NCBI GenBank assembly: GCA_039545275.1
Contig: BCHS01000011.1
Coordinates: 496,001 to 560,000 of the forward strand
Reading direction: 5' to 3'
Length of the DNA stretch: 64,000 nucleotides
Source of the DNA: Pseudomicrostroma phylloplanum
Taxonomy: Eukaryota; Basidiomycota; Exobasidiomycetes; Microstromatales
Below the pieces are notes generated by a model. The model saw only the letters and a program-made list of their open reading frames with translations. It was not told where the DNA came from and ran no database searches. Positions 23,049 to 34,082 of this stretch are shown piece after piece. Both the position numbers and the translations under genes were made by a program. Within the stretch, counting starts at the first letter, position 1. Each line of letters opens with the position of its first letter.

Positions 23049-25830
23049 CTAGGCCTTCCTCTTCGCAAAGGTCTTGTTCAGCAGTCCAAGGATCTTGTTG
23101 ACGTTGAGCTGCACATACTCCAGGTCGAGAGTCTGCACATCGTCCTTTTGCTTCTCCAGCAAATCGTCCAGCTTCAAGTCCATCTCCAGGATGGCCTTGT
23201 CCCTGCCCTTGTAGTGCAGAGCGATGAGGAATGTCCCCGGCGAGGGTGAGGTGATGATAAAGTAGATGTTCGACTGTCGATTCTCCGGGACCGTAGATTC
23301 GACGATGATGCCGTCCTTCTCCATCTGGGCGTGGCTGAAGCGGTACGGACCGAGGACTTGCGACTTGCCCTGCTTCTTCTCTTTACCGCCAAAGGCAACT
23401 ACGCCCACACCTCCTGCCGCCTTGTCCTTGCCAGAGCCAGAAGTCATCCTCACATTCTGCAGGTAGGACTTGTACGTGTCAAGTTGTGACCGCAGGTAGT
23501 TGTTGTGCCCCACAATCGTCTTGTAGACGCTCTCCAGAGACCGCATCTCCTGCATGATCTTGTCTCTCATGTTACCCAGGTGGGCCATCTCACTCGCCAC
23601 TTCATCGGTCATCAGCGCGTACCCATCGCGCCTGTCCACAACCTTCATCTCCTCCAGCTCCCTCAGCATCTCCTTGACTTTGATGCCCTTTCTCACCAGC
23701 GTAGCATCCTTGGTGGTAGCAGCACGCTCCGCAATGGCCGGCAGGTTGAGTGGCTTCTTGTCCGCAAGCTGAGGGATAGATCGAATCAGGGACACAAAGA
23801 TCGACTTGGCCTCCATGTAGAGGAGGTCGTTCTGAGTGACATTGTTGTCTCCTATGAAAGCCGAAGTGAGGTCAGAGATTGGTGTTTCCCAGCGACTGAA
23901 GATGGGCAATTCGACTGTGCGATTCTCTTTACGAGCGACTTGGCTTGGGGATCCGGCCAGCTCTCCGACCAAGATCCTCAGATGGTGCTTCTCGTTTGGC
24001 GCTAGAACATCGAGGTGTTGAGCCACGAGCGAGTGGGTATTGTACAGCTCATTGAGTGTGATCTGGATCTGCAGGTCCTTCTTGGAGAGGGCCATGTACT
24101 GGTCCATCTCGAGGGTATCATAGAAGTCTCCCACCTCGGCAAGAGAGTGAAGGAATTGGTTGATGCGAGTCTTGTTCTGCTCCACAAATGGGTTGAGAGA
24201 CATCATGTACTGCTCCTTGGCGTAGCTTGGCTTGTTGGCTAGGTTCTGCAGCAGCTTGGCAATCAACGTCAGTGTCCTTCGAGGATGCTTGGCGGGTGGT
24301 CCATCGACGAGCATGTATGCTTGAGGCGTGACAATGGCCGGATTGATGAATCGCAAGAAGAAGAAGCCACCGATGAGGGAACAAATGGCAAAGTCGGTAG
24401 CGTCAGGGTATTTGCGCTTTGTCAATGAGCGAATCTGCTTGCAGATCCACCTGATACCGTATGGAACCTCGTCAAGTGAGTTGATAATCGTCGAGAGGAA
24501 GCTGTTGGCAATCTCCATGAGCATTGTCAGACGAGGCGCAATGATAGCTTGCACATCTGCATTCTCCTGCGCCACTTCCGGAGTGACACTACGAGGGAGG
24601 TCGGCAGGCAATGTCCCAGTGTCTTCTTCGATCTGACTGATCATCTGCTCGTACACCTTGAGGGGATTGACCTCCAGGTTGAGATCCTTGTGCTCGATGA
24701 GGGAGTTGATGCGTTCTGCAAGGACCGTCTTGAGATAACTCTGTCCGGGACCTCTCCGAGTGTAGGTGGTCATCATTCGAGATACGGGCGTGTTGGCTCT
24801 GAGTAGGGAGCCAAAGTCAGTGGCAGTCTCGAATTGAGCTGAGAGAACGGACTGGAATAGGGTACATGCACAGCAGAAGGGTCAGCCTGGCGCGTCACTT
24901 CAACACTAACACTTGTTCCCCCCACGCTCGACTCACCTGGAACATCGTGAGCAGTAGATGCTCTTCGCGACTCTCGTATTGGTTTCCGTAGAGGGTAAAC
25001 ATGACCGTCTGCAGCAGGGTATCAATCTCGGAAAGGCTGACGAGACGACAGAGGGCGGCAATGTGACGAGGTTCTGTCTGCAGGAGGAAGAACAGGTTGC
25101 CATACTGCTGCGTCTTGCGATCGTCCAACACAGTCCCTGGCGGCTGTTCGGCCTCTTCAAGTGTGCTAGCAACTTCGCTTTGCTGAGAGACGGGAGGAGA
25201 TAAGCTGCTCGCGTGAGCAAGCCTGTCATGCTCAAAGCAGGCCTGACGTCCCTTCTCGTTGGCCAACTCACCTCATCAAGTGCCATCCGGTTTGCGATGA
25301 GCAGCGCGATGCGACTGTCAAGATACCTCACGTCCCGTTCCAAGACAAAGTTCTTCTTTGACTGGGCCGATATCCTCCCCTTGAGCTCTCGCAGCCGCTT
25401 TTGCGCTGAGAAAGATAGGTGGGTCCGGCAGAGGAGCAGACGTATGAGCAATTTGCGTTGACGGCAGTTCCTGTAGCTCGAGCATCCCTGACTCACCTCT
25501 GGCTAGATCATCTTCAACGTCGACATCCTGCTCGGCTACCATCGAATACAATGCGGTCACGCTATACCTGTTTGTGTTCCTCTGCCCGCTCATCGAACCT
25601 CCTGTTTCCCTCCTCTGTGGTAGCGCTCCTCCAGTCGTGGATACGCTCCCGCTCCTGCTGAACGTGCTGCTTGCCTCGCCCAATTGGCTGCGACTTCCAC
25701 TGGCGAGGGAGCCTTCGCGCACATCTGGAGAGGGGGGTGCGATGAGGGATCCCGAGTGGCTGCCATTGTTGCTGCCCCCCGAGGGGTTGAGGCTGTAGAG
25801 GGGCTGCTGCCTCTGAGTTGCGCTCATCAT
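23049..25830 (-). CDS. Ras GTPase-activating protein, Sar1/Gap1 type with RasGAP C-terminal domain
   Basis: Exons on the minus strand are 25830-25497, 25405-25272, 25182-24937 and 24851-23049, joining in phase to 838 residues. The protein should stimulate GTP hydrolysis by Ras. The N-terminal ~110 residues are Ser/Gly-rich; then comes a helical segment '[18 protein letters not shown]'. The GAP domain includes the arginine-finger loop '[14 protein letters not shown]' (R about 256) and the signature '[15 protein letters not shown]'. After it lies the RasGAP C-terminal region shared with IQGAPs and fission yeast Gap1/Sar1 ('[19 protein letters not shown]', '[19 protein letters not shown]', ending '[14 protein letters not shown]'). 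Fission yeast Gap1 is shorter at the N-terminus. The third exon's acceptor (before 'QSEVAST') is the only nearby one that keeps frame. Confidence 0.87.
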
Positions 25831-27057
25831 GTAAGAGACGTTGAGGTGGATGGCCTGAGGTGACGCTGCAGGTGGTCAGCGGACAAACGAGACGGCCTGT
25901 GGGCAAGACGAAGACGTCGATCCCACTGGGAGTTGTGGTATGTGTGGTATCTGGGCAAGCTGCCAGCAAGAGGTGTGACAAGCTGCAAGTACGCGTCGAT
26001 CGACGGATGGACGATGAGCGATGAGCCGTACGTGGGACGTCGATGTCGACCGAGGGACGGCGTGTTCGATGCGTTGGAAGGTAGCCGTGGTGTATCGTGT
26101 CGTGACTGATAGTGAGGTGCGTGATGATAGCCGTGAAAGAGTGTGATCGTCGGCGAGGGCAGTGGTAGTAGTGAATCCCGCGAATGTGTGCGTGAGTGAG
26201 AGTAAGAGGGGAGTGTAGTGGTGGTGGTGTAGAGGCGAGTGTGAGTGAGTATTGCCCTTCTGCGTGCGTCGAAGTGGTGGGAGCAACAATGGTACGCGGG
26301 CTTGGCTGGCACGACAAAGGAGCAGACGCAAGGCCCGGCCTGGCGTTGCGGGGAGGCAGTCGCCAGTCGCCAGGCAGAAGCACCGAGGAACGGAAGCGTG
26401 CAGCGCGTGAAGCACTTTGAATTTTGTGCGGAGCAACAGTCTAGCAGCCATCTGGGCGCAGCTGAGACACTGCCGAACCGCCGTCCTGAGCCTGACCTGG
26501 GTGCACCACCACGCGCGCGCTGAGACACCGACCATTCCGACATCTCACGCCCATCTCGCATGCAGTGCCTAGTCTACGCCAGAGACGAGGCGGAGAAAGA
26601 GATGGTCTCCGAATATTACCTCAACAGCTGGAAATGCCGAACGGACATTCGGCATCAGAAATGGTGAGGGGGATTACACCATGCAAGACTGTCGGCGCAG
26701 ACCTCGATGACCTTTGCTGTCAGTAGAGGTTCACATCCGCGTAAAGGTCGAAGCATACACTCCGCTCCTCGAAGTCAGACAAGCACAAGCATGAGAAAAG
26801 GTTGTGATACTATTACATTCTTTACTTCTCCTGCGGTGGCAGAAGCGAAAGAAGGACGACTGAGACACGGTCGAGAGACATTAAGGGAACCGTACATTCC
26901 CGCCCGAGAAGGCCCGAGCGTGCCAGTGTGCCCAGGCCGTGTTGACTTGACAAATGTGTTGGAATCCTTTTGTAAGAAGAGCTTTGCGGCTGCATTGATA
27001 CGATTGTATCGTATGAACCCGGTCTTGATAGAGCTTTGAGTTTATTTGCGATACTCA
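25831..27057. other. intergenic region upstream of the Ras-GAP gene
   Basis: About 1.2 kb without a supportable gene. From 25860 to 26560 two overlapping minus-strand frames are open but are His/Thr/Ser low complexity, likely the long leader and promoter of the Ras-GAP gene. A short hairpin lies at 26634-26655. The end nearest mS33 (26700-27057) is relatively AT-rich and is its 3' flank. Confidence 0.5.
26634..26655. repeat. short perfect inverted repeat (8-bp arms, 6-nt loop)
   Basis: ATGCCGAA (26634-26641) and TTCGGCAT (26648-26655) flank the loop cggaca. No T-run follows and no gene overlaps it. It may be a regulatory palindrome or chance. Confidence 0.5.
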
Positions 27058-27573
27058 TCACCTCTTGCCCTTCGACTTCATAGCAGCACGACGACCTTGA
27101 CCTGAAGTGACCGAGAGCGAATGAATGAAAGATGTGCGTATGCGTGTCAGTCACAATCACGACCATGCTCTCAACTCTCCAAGCAGCAGGGAGCATACCG
27201 GCTGCCGTGCTCCATTGCAGCCAGACCTCTCTCTCTCTCTCCACTTACCCTTCTTTGGCGGTCCCTTGCCCATCTTCTTCCGCCTCTCCACATCCTCCAA
27301 CCTTTGCCTCTCTCTCGGGTCCATCAGTATCAGTCCCCTCTCCACTCCCTCTTGACCCCATATCCTCTCTCCCAGTCCCTTGAGCTTCAGCGTAGGTGGG
27401 TAGTACTCCAGCATAGAGGGGCCCTTCAGAGGGGCCTTGAGGAACTTGGCGCCGGTGCGGATCCCGCCTGGCGCGCTTGCCGGCGGAGGGGGGAGAGTCT
27501 GGAAGATCTGTGAGCGGAGAGTGGCGAGACGACGCAGCGCAGCGACTGCCGTCGAGGAAGAGGACGAGGCCAT
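27058..27573 (-). CDS. mitochondrial small ribosomal subunit protein mS33
   Basis: Exons on the minus strand are 27573-27249 and 27101-27058, joining in phase to 122 residues. The protein belongs to the mS33 (yeast Rsm27, human MRPS33) family of the mitoribosome small subunit. Supporting features: 'LRSQIFQT', then 'GIRTGAKFLKAPLKGPSML', 'YYPPTLKLKGL' and 'DPRERQRLEDVERRKKMG', ending in a basic tail 'GQGRRAAMKSKGKR' in the second exon. The length fits the family (about 100-120). The 147-nt intron is one of the longer ones here. It is divergent from Tan1, with 214 bp between the starts. Confidence 0.85.
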
Positions 27574-27787
27574 CTGGGGCGGCAGCTGTGAGTGTTGGAT
27601 GTATGCGAGTAATGGCGATGAGACGAAAGGATACCGATGGTTGCCTTGCATTTTTCGAGGCACCCGCGCCGGCGGGAGCGGAGCTTCAAAGCTGTACGGA
27701 GGAGTGCTGTTTCCGTGGCCCTTGCACTTCTTCCTAGACGCACTCCTCACTCCTTCCCGCTCTCGCTGACAGTCCCCTTGTTCAAAC
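27574..27787. promoter_or_regulatory. shared divergent promoter, mS33 / Tan1
   Basis: The 214-bp gap separates start codons of two translation-related genes on opposite strands. No TATA box is obvious. Co-regulation is an inference from spacing only. Confidence 0.45.
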
Positions 27788-29155
27788 ATGGCCCGCCCTC
27801 AACAAAGTGGCAAACGGAAAAGAGGAGGCGAAGAGGGCGTTCAAAAGAAGAAGCAATGGCGGTCTGCCGATACGAATTGGACTGGACATGGCATCTTTAT
27901 GGTGAGCAGCCTAGGTTAAGCAGGGCGGAAAGTGGGGCACACAGGGAAAGACTGTGAGCTTACATTTCAACCTCTCGCCTCCTCAGACCTGTCCAAGGGG
28001 CAAGGAACGGAAAGCCGCCAATGAGCTGATAGAGATTCTGACAGATGTGAGCCACCAGAAGGAAGGGAGACAGCAGGAGACGCTGTCTGAATCAATCTAT
28101 CCGCACCGCCTACCCTGCCCCCACACCCTCAGACTGCCGCCTCGCTATATTCGACCCTGGATCTATCGCAGCTGCCGGTGCCCATTAGACCGCCGAAGAC
28201 GACGGAAGCTAGTGCAGACGACGGAGACGATGATGACCTGAGAAATGGACCAGCCCTGCCAGCGCCAAGTACCTCTCAGGTGGAGGCTGTACCTAGCGCC
28301 AATTCAGAAGAGACGAGCCAAGCAGAGGCCTCTTCTAGCAAGCTGCCAGAGCCGGCAAAGGTAGAGGAGACCATCTCCACCGCCAAAGCAATCAGCATCG
28401 AAGACGAGCTGCGAGCAGAGCTGGCCAGTCTCCGTGAGGCAGACTCCAAGACGTTCGGCAAGCGGAAAGCGCCCCAGCAGCAAGGCAAGGGCGCAGAGGG
28501 CGGGCAGCAAGAGAAGCCCACCACGGCTCCAGCCTTCCGACTGATGGAGACCGGCACCGAGTGTCTCGTCTTCATCGGCGTGCACCACCTCCTAGATCCC
28601 TTTTCCCTCTGCGATACCTTCCTGAGCGAAGTGGAGCGCACAGGCGAAGCACGCAGCCGCATCATCAGCCGTCTCTCCCCCGTCGCAGGGCTCTGTCTCG
28701 CCAACCACCAAGAGCTAGACCTCTTTGCGCGTCGGGTCCTCCCTAGGTTCTTCCCAGCAGACGGCGCCGGGACGTTCAAGATCGACCCGCGCATTCGCTC
28801 GCACAACACCCTCAGCCGCACAGAAGTCATCGAGCTCACTGCGCAGGCCATCCCCCGCTCCCCTGGAGGTGGTGGGTGGAGGGCGGATTTGAAAAAGGCA
28901 GACAAGTGGGTGGTGGTGGAGATCCACAAGGCTCAAGCGGGTATTGGAGTCTTGTCGAATTATGTGCGCTTCTGCAAGATGAACCCGCTGGAGCTTGCGA
29001 ATAGTATTAAGACGAAGAGGCTCGAGGAGCAGGACGGGGTGGGGAAGGTAGCGCAGGGTGTGCAGGAGCCGGAAGCAGGAGCAGGAGCGGTAGAGGAGGT
29101 GCCGAAGATCAAGGAGCAGGGGGCGCAGGCTGGAGAGACGACGGCTCCTGCCTGA
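27788..29155 (+). CDS. TAN1: tRNA cytidine N4-acetylation adaptor Tan1 (THUMP protein)
   Basis: Exons 27788-27901, 27987-28046 and 28133-29155 join in phase to 398 residues. Tan1 binds tRNA through its THUMP domain and helps the Kre33 acetyltransferase form N4-acetylcytidine at position 12 of Leu and Ser tRNAs. The start is typical: a basic N-terminus then 'GIFMTCPRGKERKAANELIEIL', interrupted by intron 1 after the Met. The THUMP part includes 'RIISRLSPVAGLCLANHQEL', 'GTFKIDPRIRSHNTLSRTEV' and 'WVVVEIHKAQAGIGVLSNYV'. A Glu/Ala/Ser-rich linker (about 70-165) is longer than in yeast (289 residues). The first two exons are very small. Confidence 0.88.
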
Positions 29156-29341
29156 GAGCGGCAGCTAGAGCTAGAGCTAGGTGTCAGGCTCTGCCTCTCA
29201 AGCTCGACATCTGCAATATGCATGCGATTGATTAGAGGTATTGCTTCTTCTTCTTCGAGCACGCGACTGATACATATGCTTAGCCTTAGCTCCTTCACCC
29301 CCATCGAAGCTCCTCTCCAGTCCCTTACTTTTCTCTGTTCC
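29156..29341. terminator. tail-to-tail spacer between Tan1 and the GST gene
   Basis: Only 186 bp separates the two stop codons, so both 3' ends and poly(A) sites must lie here or overlap. A short 'agctagagctagagctagg' repeat occurs at 29162-29180. No clear AATAAA was seen. Confidence 0.35.
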
Positions 29342-30433
29342 TCAGATCAAGTCATTCGTGATTCCGGGTCCACACCACTCGATCATATCTCTGACCCACT
29401 TCTTGAGGTGCTCGTGCTCGAACCAGATTTCCCTCGTAAAGGCATCGCCTGCGCTGCGCGTGTAGCAGTACCAGCCAAAGAGGCATGCCTGGAAGAAGGG
29501 AGGGGTGAGAGAAAAAGAGGTAATTAGACTTTTGATCAGTGTGTGACAAGGACTTGGCCGCCTTTGTTCTGCCCATCGGGACTCACATCAGCATGACTCG
29601 GCAGCTCCGTACCCGCAAGCCACCTCTGGCCCCCGGTCTGAACATTCTGAGCATCCGCCTTAGCCGCCTCGCACGCCAAGCTACTCTCCACAATCCCCAG
29701 CATTTTCTTCGCACTCTGCACATGCGCATCCTTCTCCTCTTCTCCCAATCCACTCAAGCGTCCAAAGCGGGCTTGACCAATCTTGGAATCGATGAAGTAC
29801 TCGCGGGAGGGCCCGTCGAGTTTTTGAGCGATGTGGGGGATGGTGAGGGCTCCGATGTGTGGGGCGAGGAGCTTGCCAAACTCGTTGAGAGAGGCGGCGT
29901 AGGCTTTTACGGCTGAGTTTGGGAAGAGGAGGGAGCCGCGGGGATGCTTGGCTTCGAGATACTGCAAGGAGAGGAGAGAGAGGATGGGTTCAGTCGCCTG
30001 GTAGCGCGGGAGAGCATACCTCTGCTCCTAGAGCTCCCTCACTCACCTCGGCAATCTTCCAGCTATCGGTCAGATGGCTTCCATCACTCAGCTCTAAGCT
30101 CGGTACGGTCACGCCCTGCCCAATGCGTTCCTCAAGGTCCCTTCGCACCTGCACGAAGCTCAACCTCTGTCTCTCGTAGCCCACCCCGAGCAGCTTGAGG
30201 TCGATGATGGACTTCATGCAGTGTGGGGAGAAGGCGAGAGTGCCGCCGATCTTGTTGGTGAGGTCAAAGAGGACAAGACCGTCCGTCGACGCGGAGAGAC
30301 TACGGGCGGTCTTTGTCGAGACGGGGGGTTGAGGTCTTTGTGGCGGTGCCTCTGCGGGTGTGTCTTGGAGAGGAGCCTGTTCCTCGCCCGTGTGGGTGGT
30401 CTCGCCAAGGTCAGTAGCTGATGACGATGACAT
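29342..30433 (-). CDS. glutathione S-transferase-like protein
   Basis: Exons on the minus strand are 30433-30047, 29961-29587 and 29488-29342, all phase 0, giving 302 residues. After a ~55-residue Pro/Thr-rich lead the thioredoxin-like domain begins ('DGLVLFDLTNKIGG'), with 'CMKSIIDLKLLGVGYERQRL', the cis-Pro element 'VTVPSLELSDGSHLTDSWKI' and 'AEYLEAKHP' joined across intron 1. The helical C-terminal domain ends 'LKKWVRDMIEWCGPG'. This looks like the large fungal GST groups related to etherases (GSTE) found in basidiomycetes; the exact class and substrate are not certain. The start at 30433 is the first ATG; the frame upstream lacks one. Confidence 0.8.
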
Positions 30434-30862
30434 GTTTGCGAACAGTAACAAGGTCGGAAGTTTCCGTGTGGTCTATAGGTAGGCGTCTTGATCGAGGCGG
30501 CAGTGAAATGCTAATGAAGCTCCAAGAGACAGGGAGAAGCAGTGCCGAGAGGAACGAGTAGCGGCAAAGAGCAACGGCACAGACGCTGCGAATGTGGAGA
30601 AGCTCACGCACACGGAAGCACAACAGGGCACGCGGAAGCGGAAGCAGCGCCGGCAGGGCTTGCGCGAAGGACGAGCAGCCACGCCGAGGCACACACACGC
30701 ACGCACACACGCACACACGCACCCAGGGAAATTTGGTCGGACCGAGGTTGAGGATTGGACAGGCGCACGACGGACGCGAGACGCAGTACTCTTTCTTACG
30801 TCGATTATTCACCTCGTAGAGTTCCCACTTCATCCTCTGGATACTGGACTGCTACGCCCACG
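30434..30862. promoter_or_regulatory. divergent promoter with CA-rich tract, GST / RPC82
   Basis: The 429-bp region separates two oppositely directed start codons. It carries an interrupted (CA)n/(ACGC)n tract at about 30690-30724. Frames through it are repeat-derived and are not called. Confidence 0.5.
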
Positions 30863-33486
30863 ATGCCGCCAAAGAAGACAGCAGCAGAGGCAGGCGAGGC
30901 CACCGATGACGGCCCGATGGAAGACGAGGCAGCACTCCATCCAGATGGCATGTCCTCCTCGCGTACCACTCACAGCAGAGAGAAGCTTCGCCTCTGCGAG
31001 CAGATCGTCCTCGATCACTTTGGACCAGTCGCAGCCAACGTAGCTTCCGTTCTACTCCAAAGGGGGCGCCTCTCGCTCAATGAGCTGCAGAGGTTCATCC
31101 TCTCCCCGGAGGCAGGAGCAGGAAGTACTGGCCCCACCTCTTCCTCGTCCGCCTCTTCCTCAGGGCCCAGTACAAGCCAATATGCAGTACAACCTCAAAA
31201 GCCGCAGATCCTGCACACTATCCTCACTCTTGTACAACATAACCTGTTGTACCACATCCGCCTCGATGCCGACGGAAGCATCATTCGCAATCATGATGAG
31301 ACTGGAGGAACAGAGTACTTTGAGATCAATCCAGAGGCAATTCTCATCCGCAATCGATTTGGCAGCTTCATGGAGACGGCAGAGAAGCTCTGGGGCGAAG
31401 AAGTGAGTACAGGTGGAGCAGAAAAAGAGTCAGAGACAAGACTTTGGTCTATAATTGGGGATTTCCAGGAGCTGACCCTCCCACCCTTCACCTCTTTCTA
31501 TACAGGGCCTGGCTATCGTCCGCATGATCCTGCTGCATGGCAAGCTTCAAGTGTCCGACATCCTCTCTCAGCTACCTTCGACGTCGCCTTATACCCGTCC
31601 TCTCTTGACCTACATGCTTCTCTCGGCCTACCTCATCCCCTCGTCGTTCCTCACCTCCGTCTCACCTCACGAGCTGACAATCGCATATACTCTCGAGGAA
31701 AAGAAGCGCTTCAGGGGTGTTCCAGGACCGAAGGAGTTGCGAGAGATAGACGGCAAAGTGAAAGACCGGATCGTGAAAGAGAGGGCAGAGAACAGAGGCA
31801 CTGGAGTGAGGGTGAGTAGATTGAATTCCTGAGGAAGGCCTGGCGCAAGAACGGCTTTCTGACAGATCTCCCCGCAACATCGTCCATCTCCCTATTGCAG
31901 AGCCGAACAAGCGCTGACAGCTCAGAAGCAAAAGCTTCCAGCTCGAAGACAAATGGCAAAAAGCGCAGTTCCAACGCAGCTCCGAAAGTGCAAGTTCGGA
32001 ACAAGCGGTCAGCGCACGATGGCAGCGACAGTGATAGCGGGGATGATCGCAAACGGAAGAGAAGCGAGGAGAACGACGACGACGACAAAAGGAGTCGCCG
32101 TCATGGCTCGAAGACGAATGGACATGTCAGCAAAGACCAGGCGAAAGCAGTCTGGATCGAGAAACTCAGCGATTTCGAAAAGGAGCGGCTAGATGAGATC
32201 ATCGTTGATGTGAGTAGATTGGAAGATGTGCGCCCGAGTCCGTCGCGTTCTAATAGCTGACGAGATTACTCTGTCCTACGCGTCCCTCAGGAGGATACTT
32301 TTGTCAGAGTCAATTACGACCGATTCGATGTACACATTCGGAACGAGGTGAGCAGCAGGGCCGACCCGTCTGGAACGCACAGTGAGCAGGATGACGACTG
32401 ACTCTGCCTCTTCATCCGTCTCCTCATTAGCTCCTCGACGAGCTCATCTACACTCACTTTAATCGAGAGGCAGCACAGGTCTACATGAAGATCGTTGAGG
32501 CGGCTGATGCTCGCAAGATCGAGAACGAGCAGTGGCCGAGCGTCGCGGACAACAGAGGAGGTGAGTCAAGTGGAAAGGCACCGAGGGGCGGCATGGAAAT
32601 GGTTCACCGACTAACGCTGGAAGCGACCTCATCCTTGCCTATGCTAGAGCCCGTCTCTCTCAATCTGCTGTCATCATCTTTGAGCCAGTCGCTCAACCTG
32701 AAGGGCGGCTTTCATCGCAGTGCTTTTGAAAACCTCAGTAACGGCCGCAAGATCACCCGTTACGATTTCATCTGTGAATACGTCGCCCTCCTCTCGCGGT
32801 CCGAGGACACGATTACGCGAAGTACTCGACCCAATCCACGAGACCTTGCCGCGATGACATCTGCGGCGAGGTACATCTTGCCAGGAACCAACTCTAGCGA
32901 CATCATGACGCCCACTGGCAGTCGACTCTCCGGCAGCGCCATCGTCGACTACTCTGCTGCTGCCCGCAAGATGAAGTGGAACATGCTCAAGCAGACGGTA
33001 CAGAGCGTCTTTGGCGAAAACGAGGGCAAGGTCATGGGCGTGCTTCGCAGGGAGGGCAAGCTCGAGGAGAAGCAAATCCACAAGCTGGCCCTCATGACCT
33101 TACACGAGACACGCGAGGCCTGCAACAAGCTCTTCTCTGCCAGCGTCATTGCACTGCAGGAAGTGCCCAAGTCTGCAGACCGGAACCCACAGCGCACCTT
33201 TTTCCTCTACTACATCGACTACCCGCGCGCCCTCTCCTGGCTCTCGGACAGGCTGCACCGCACCCAAGCCCGCTTGGCACAGAGGAGGGCCAAGGAGCGG
33301 GAGAAGGCTAAAGTCCTCCTGGCAAAGATTGAGAGGACGGATGTGCAGAGCGAGGGAGTGGAAAAGGTGCTGAGCCAGAGCGAAAAGGAGAGGCTGGAGG
33401 ATTGCAGGATGCGTCTTAAGCTGCTCACTGTGCAGCTGAGCCGGGTGGAGAGGGAGAGCTGGGTGCTGGCCAGGATGGGCGGATGA
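30863..33486 (+). CDS. RPC82: RNA polymerase III subunit RPC3 (RPC82)
   Basis: Exons 30863-31402, 31506-31811, 31901-32209, 32291-32347, 32431-32560 and 32648-33486 join in phase to 726 residues. The subunit is part of the RPC82-RPC34-RPC31 subcomplex that helps Pol III start transcription at tRNA and 5S genes. N-terminal winged-helix features are 'EQIVLDHFGPVAANVASVLL', 'RGRLSLNELQRF' and 'TILTLVQHNLLYH'. The C-terminal half has 'RKMKWNMLKQTVQSVFGENE', 'GKVMGVLRREGKLEEKQI' and 'FFLYYIDYPRALSWLSDRL'. A Lys/Asp/Ser-rich insertion (exon 3) interrupts the middle. The 87-nt gap at 32561-32647 has a GTGAGT donor, CTAAC branch site and TAG acceptor, but is also open in frame; if kept, the protein is 755 residues. 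Confidence 0.88.
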
Positions 33487-34082
33487 AAAAGGAGGAGGGG
33501 CGGAAGTCTGCGGCTCATCTCTGACGTGACGATACACAATGCTTGCATAGCAATTCTTTTGTCGATGGGGAGTCGATAGCCCACATCTTACCTTTTGTGC
33601 AAGCAATCACAAAGACTCCAATGCAAGGAAGATGTCGTCCGTGTACTGTGGACAGTGCAGATCTCACTACACCCAGATTATTCGAATTGTGGTCCCTTTG
33701 CGCTTGGCTTTCTGACATTCGAACGGACAAGGCGGCTTGCAGAATGTCGCCGCGGCAGACGCCAGGCGAGGGTGGTGCTGATTGAGTGCTTGTACGAGCC
33801 ATCTGCAACTTGTCCGCACGGGAAGTTCACCAAGGGCCGTATTACATAAGCAACCTCCACCGCACCGCTCGTCAGAAGACGCGCCCCTACTTCCGGTCTA
33901 GGACGGCTAACCACTCCCGCACATTGTCACAGCCAACGCGTAGCTTTGCTTTCTCGTCCGATACAACGTATATTGCGCCAAGTACCTCGTCCTCAGTGCT
34001 CGCCCATTGCAAGATCCCCATCGCAGTATCTCCTGTACCGTAGAGCCGACTGTATAGGTCTTGCTAGCCTGGGGTGACTTCA
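33487..34082. other. intergenic region upstream of the esterase
   Basis: About 600 bp with no supportable gene. It shows less strand bias and is more AT-rich in places (e.g. 33660-33720) than neighbouring spacers. No repeat or RNA gene was recognised. Confidence 0.45.

Noticed and set aside
25827..26561. Two overlapping minus-strand open frames upstream of the Ras-GAP gene
   Set aside because: Both are His/Thr/Ser low complexity, overlap each other in different frames, and have no splice link in phase to the gene.
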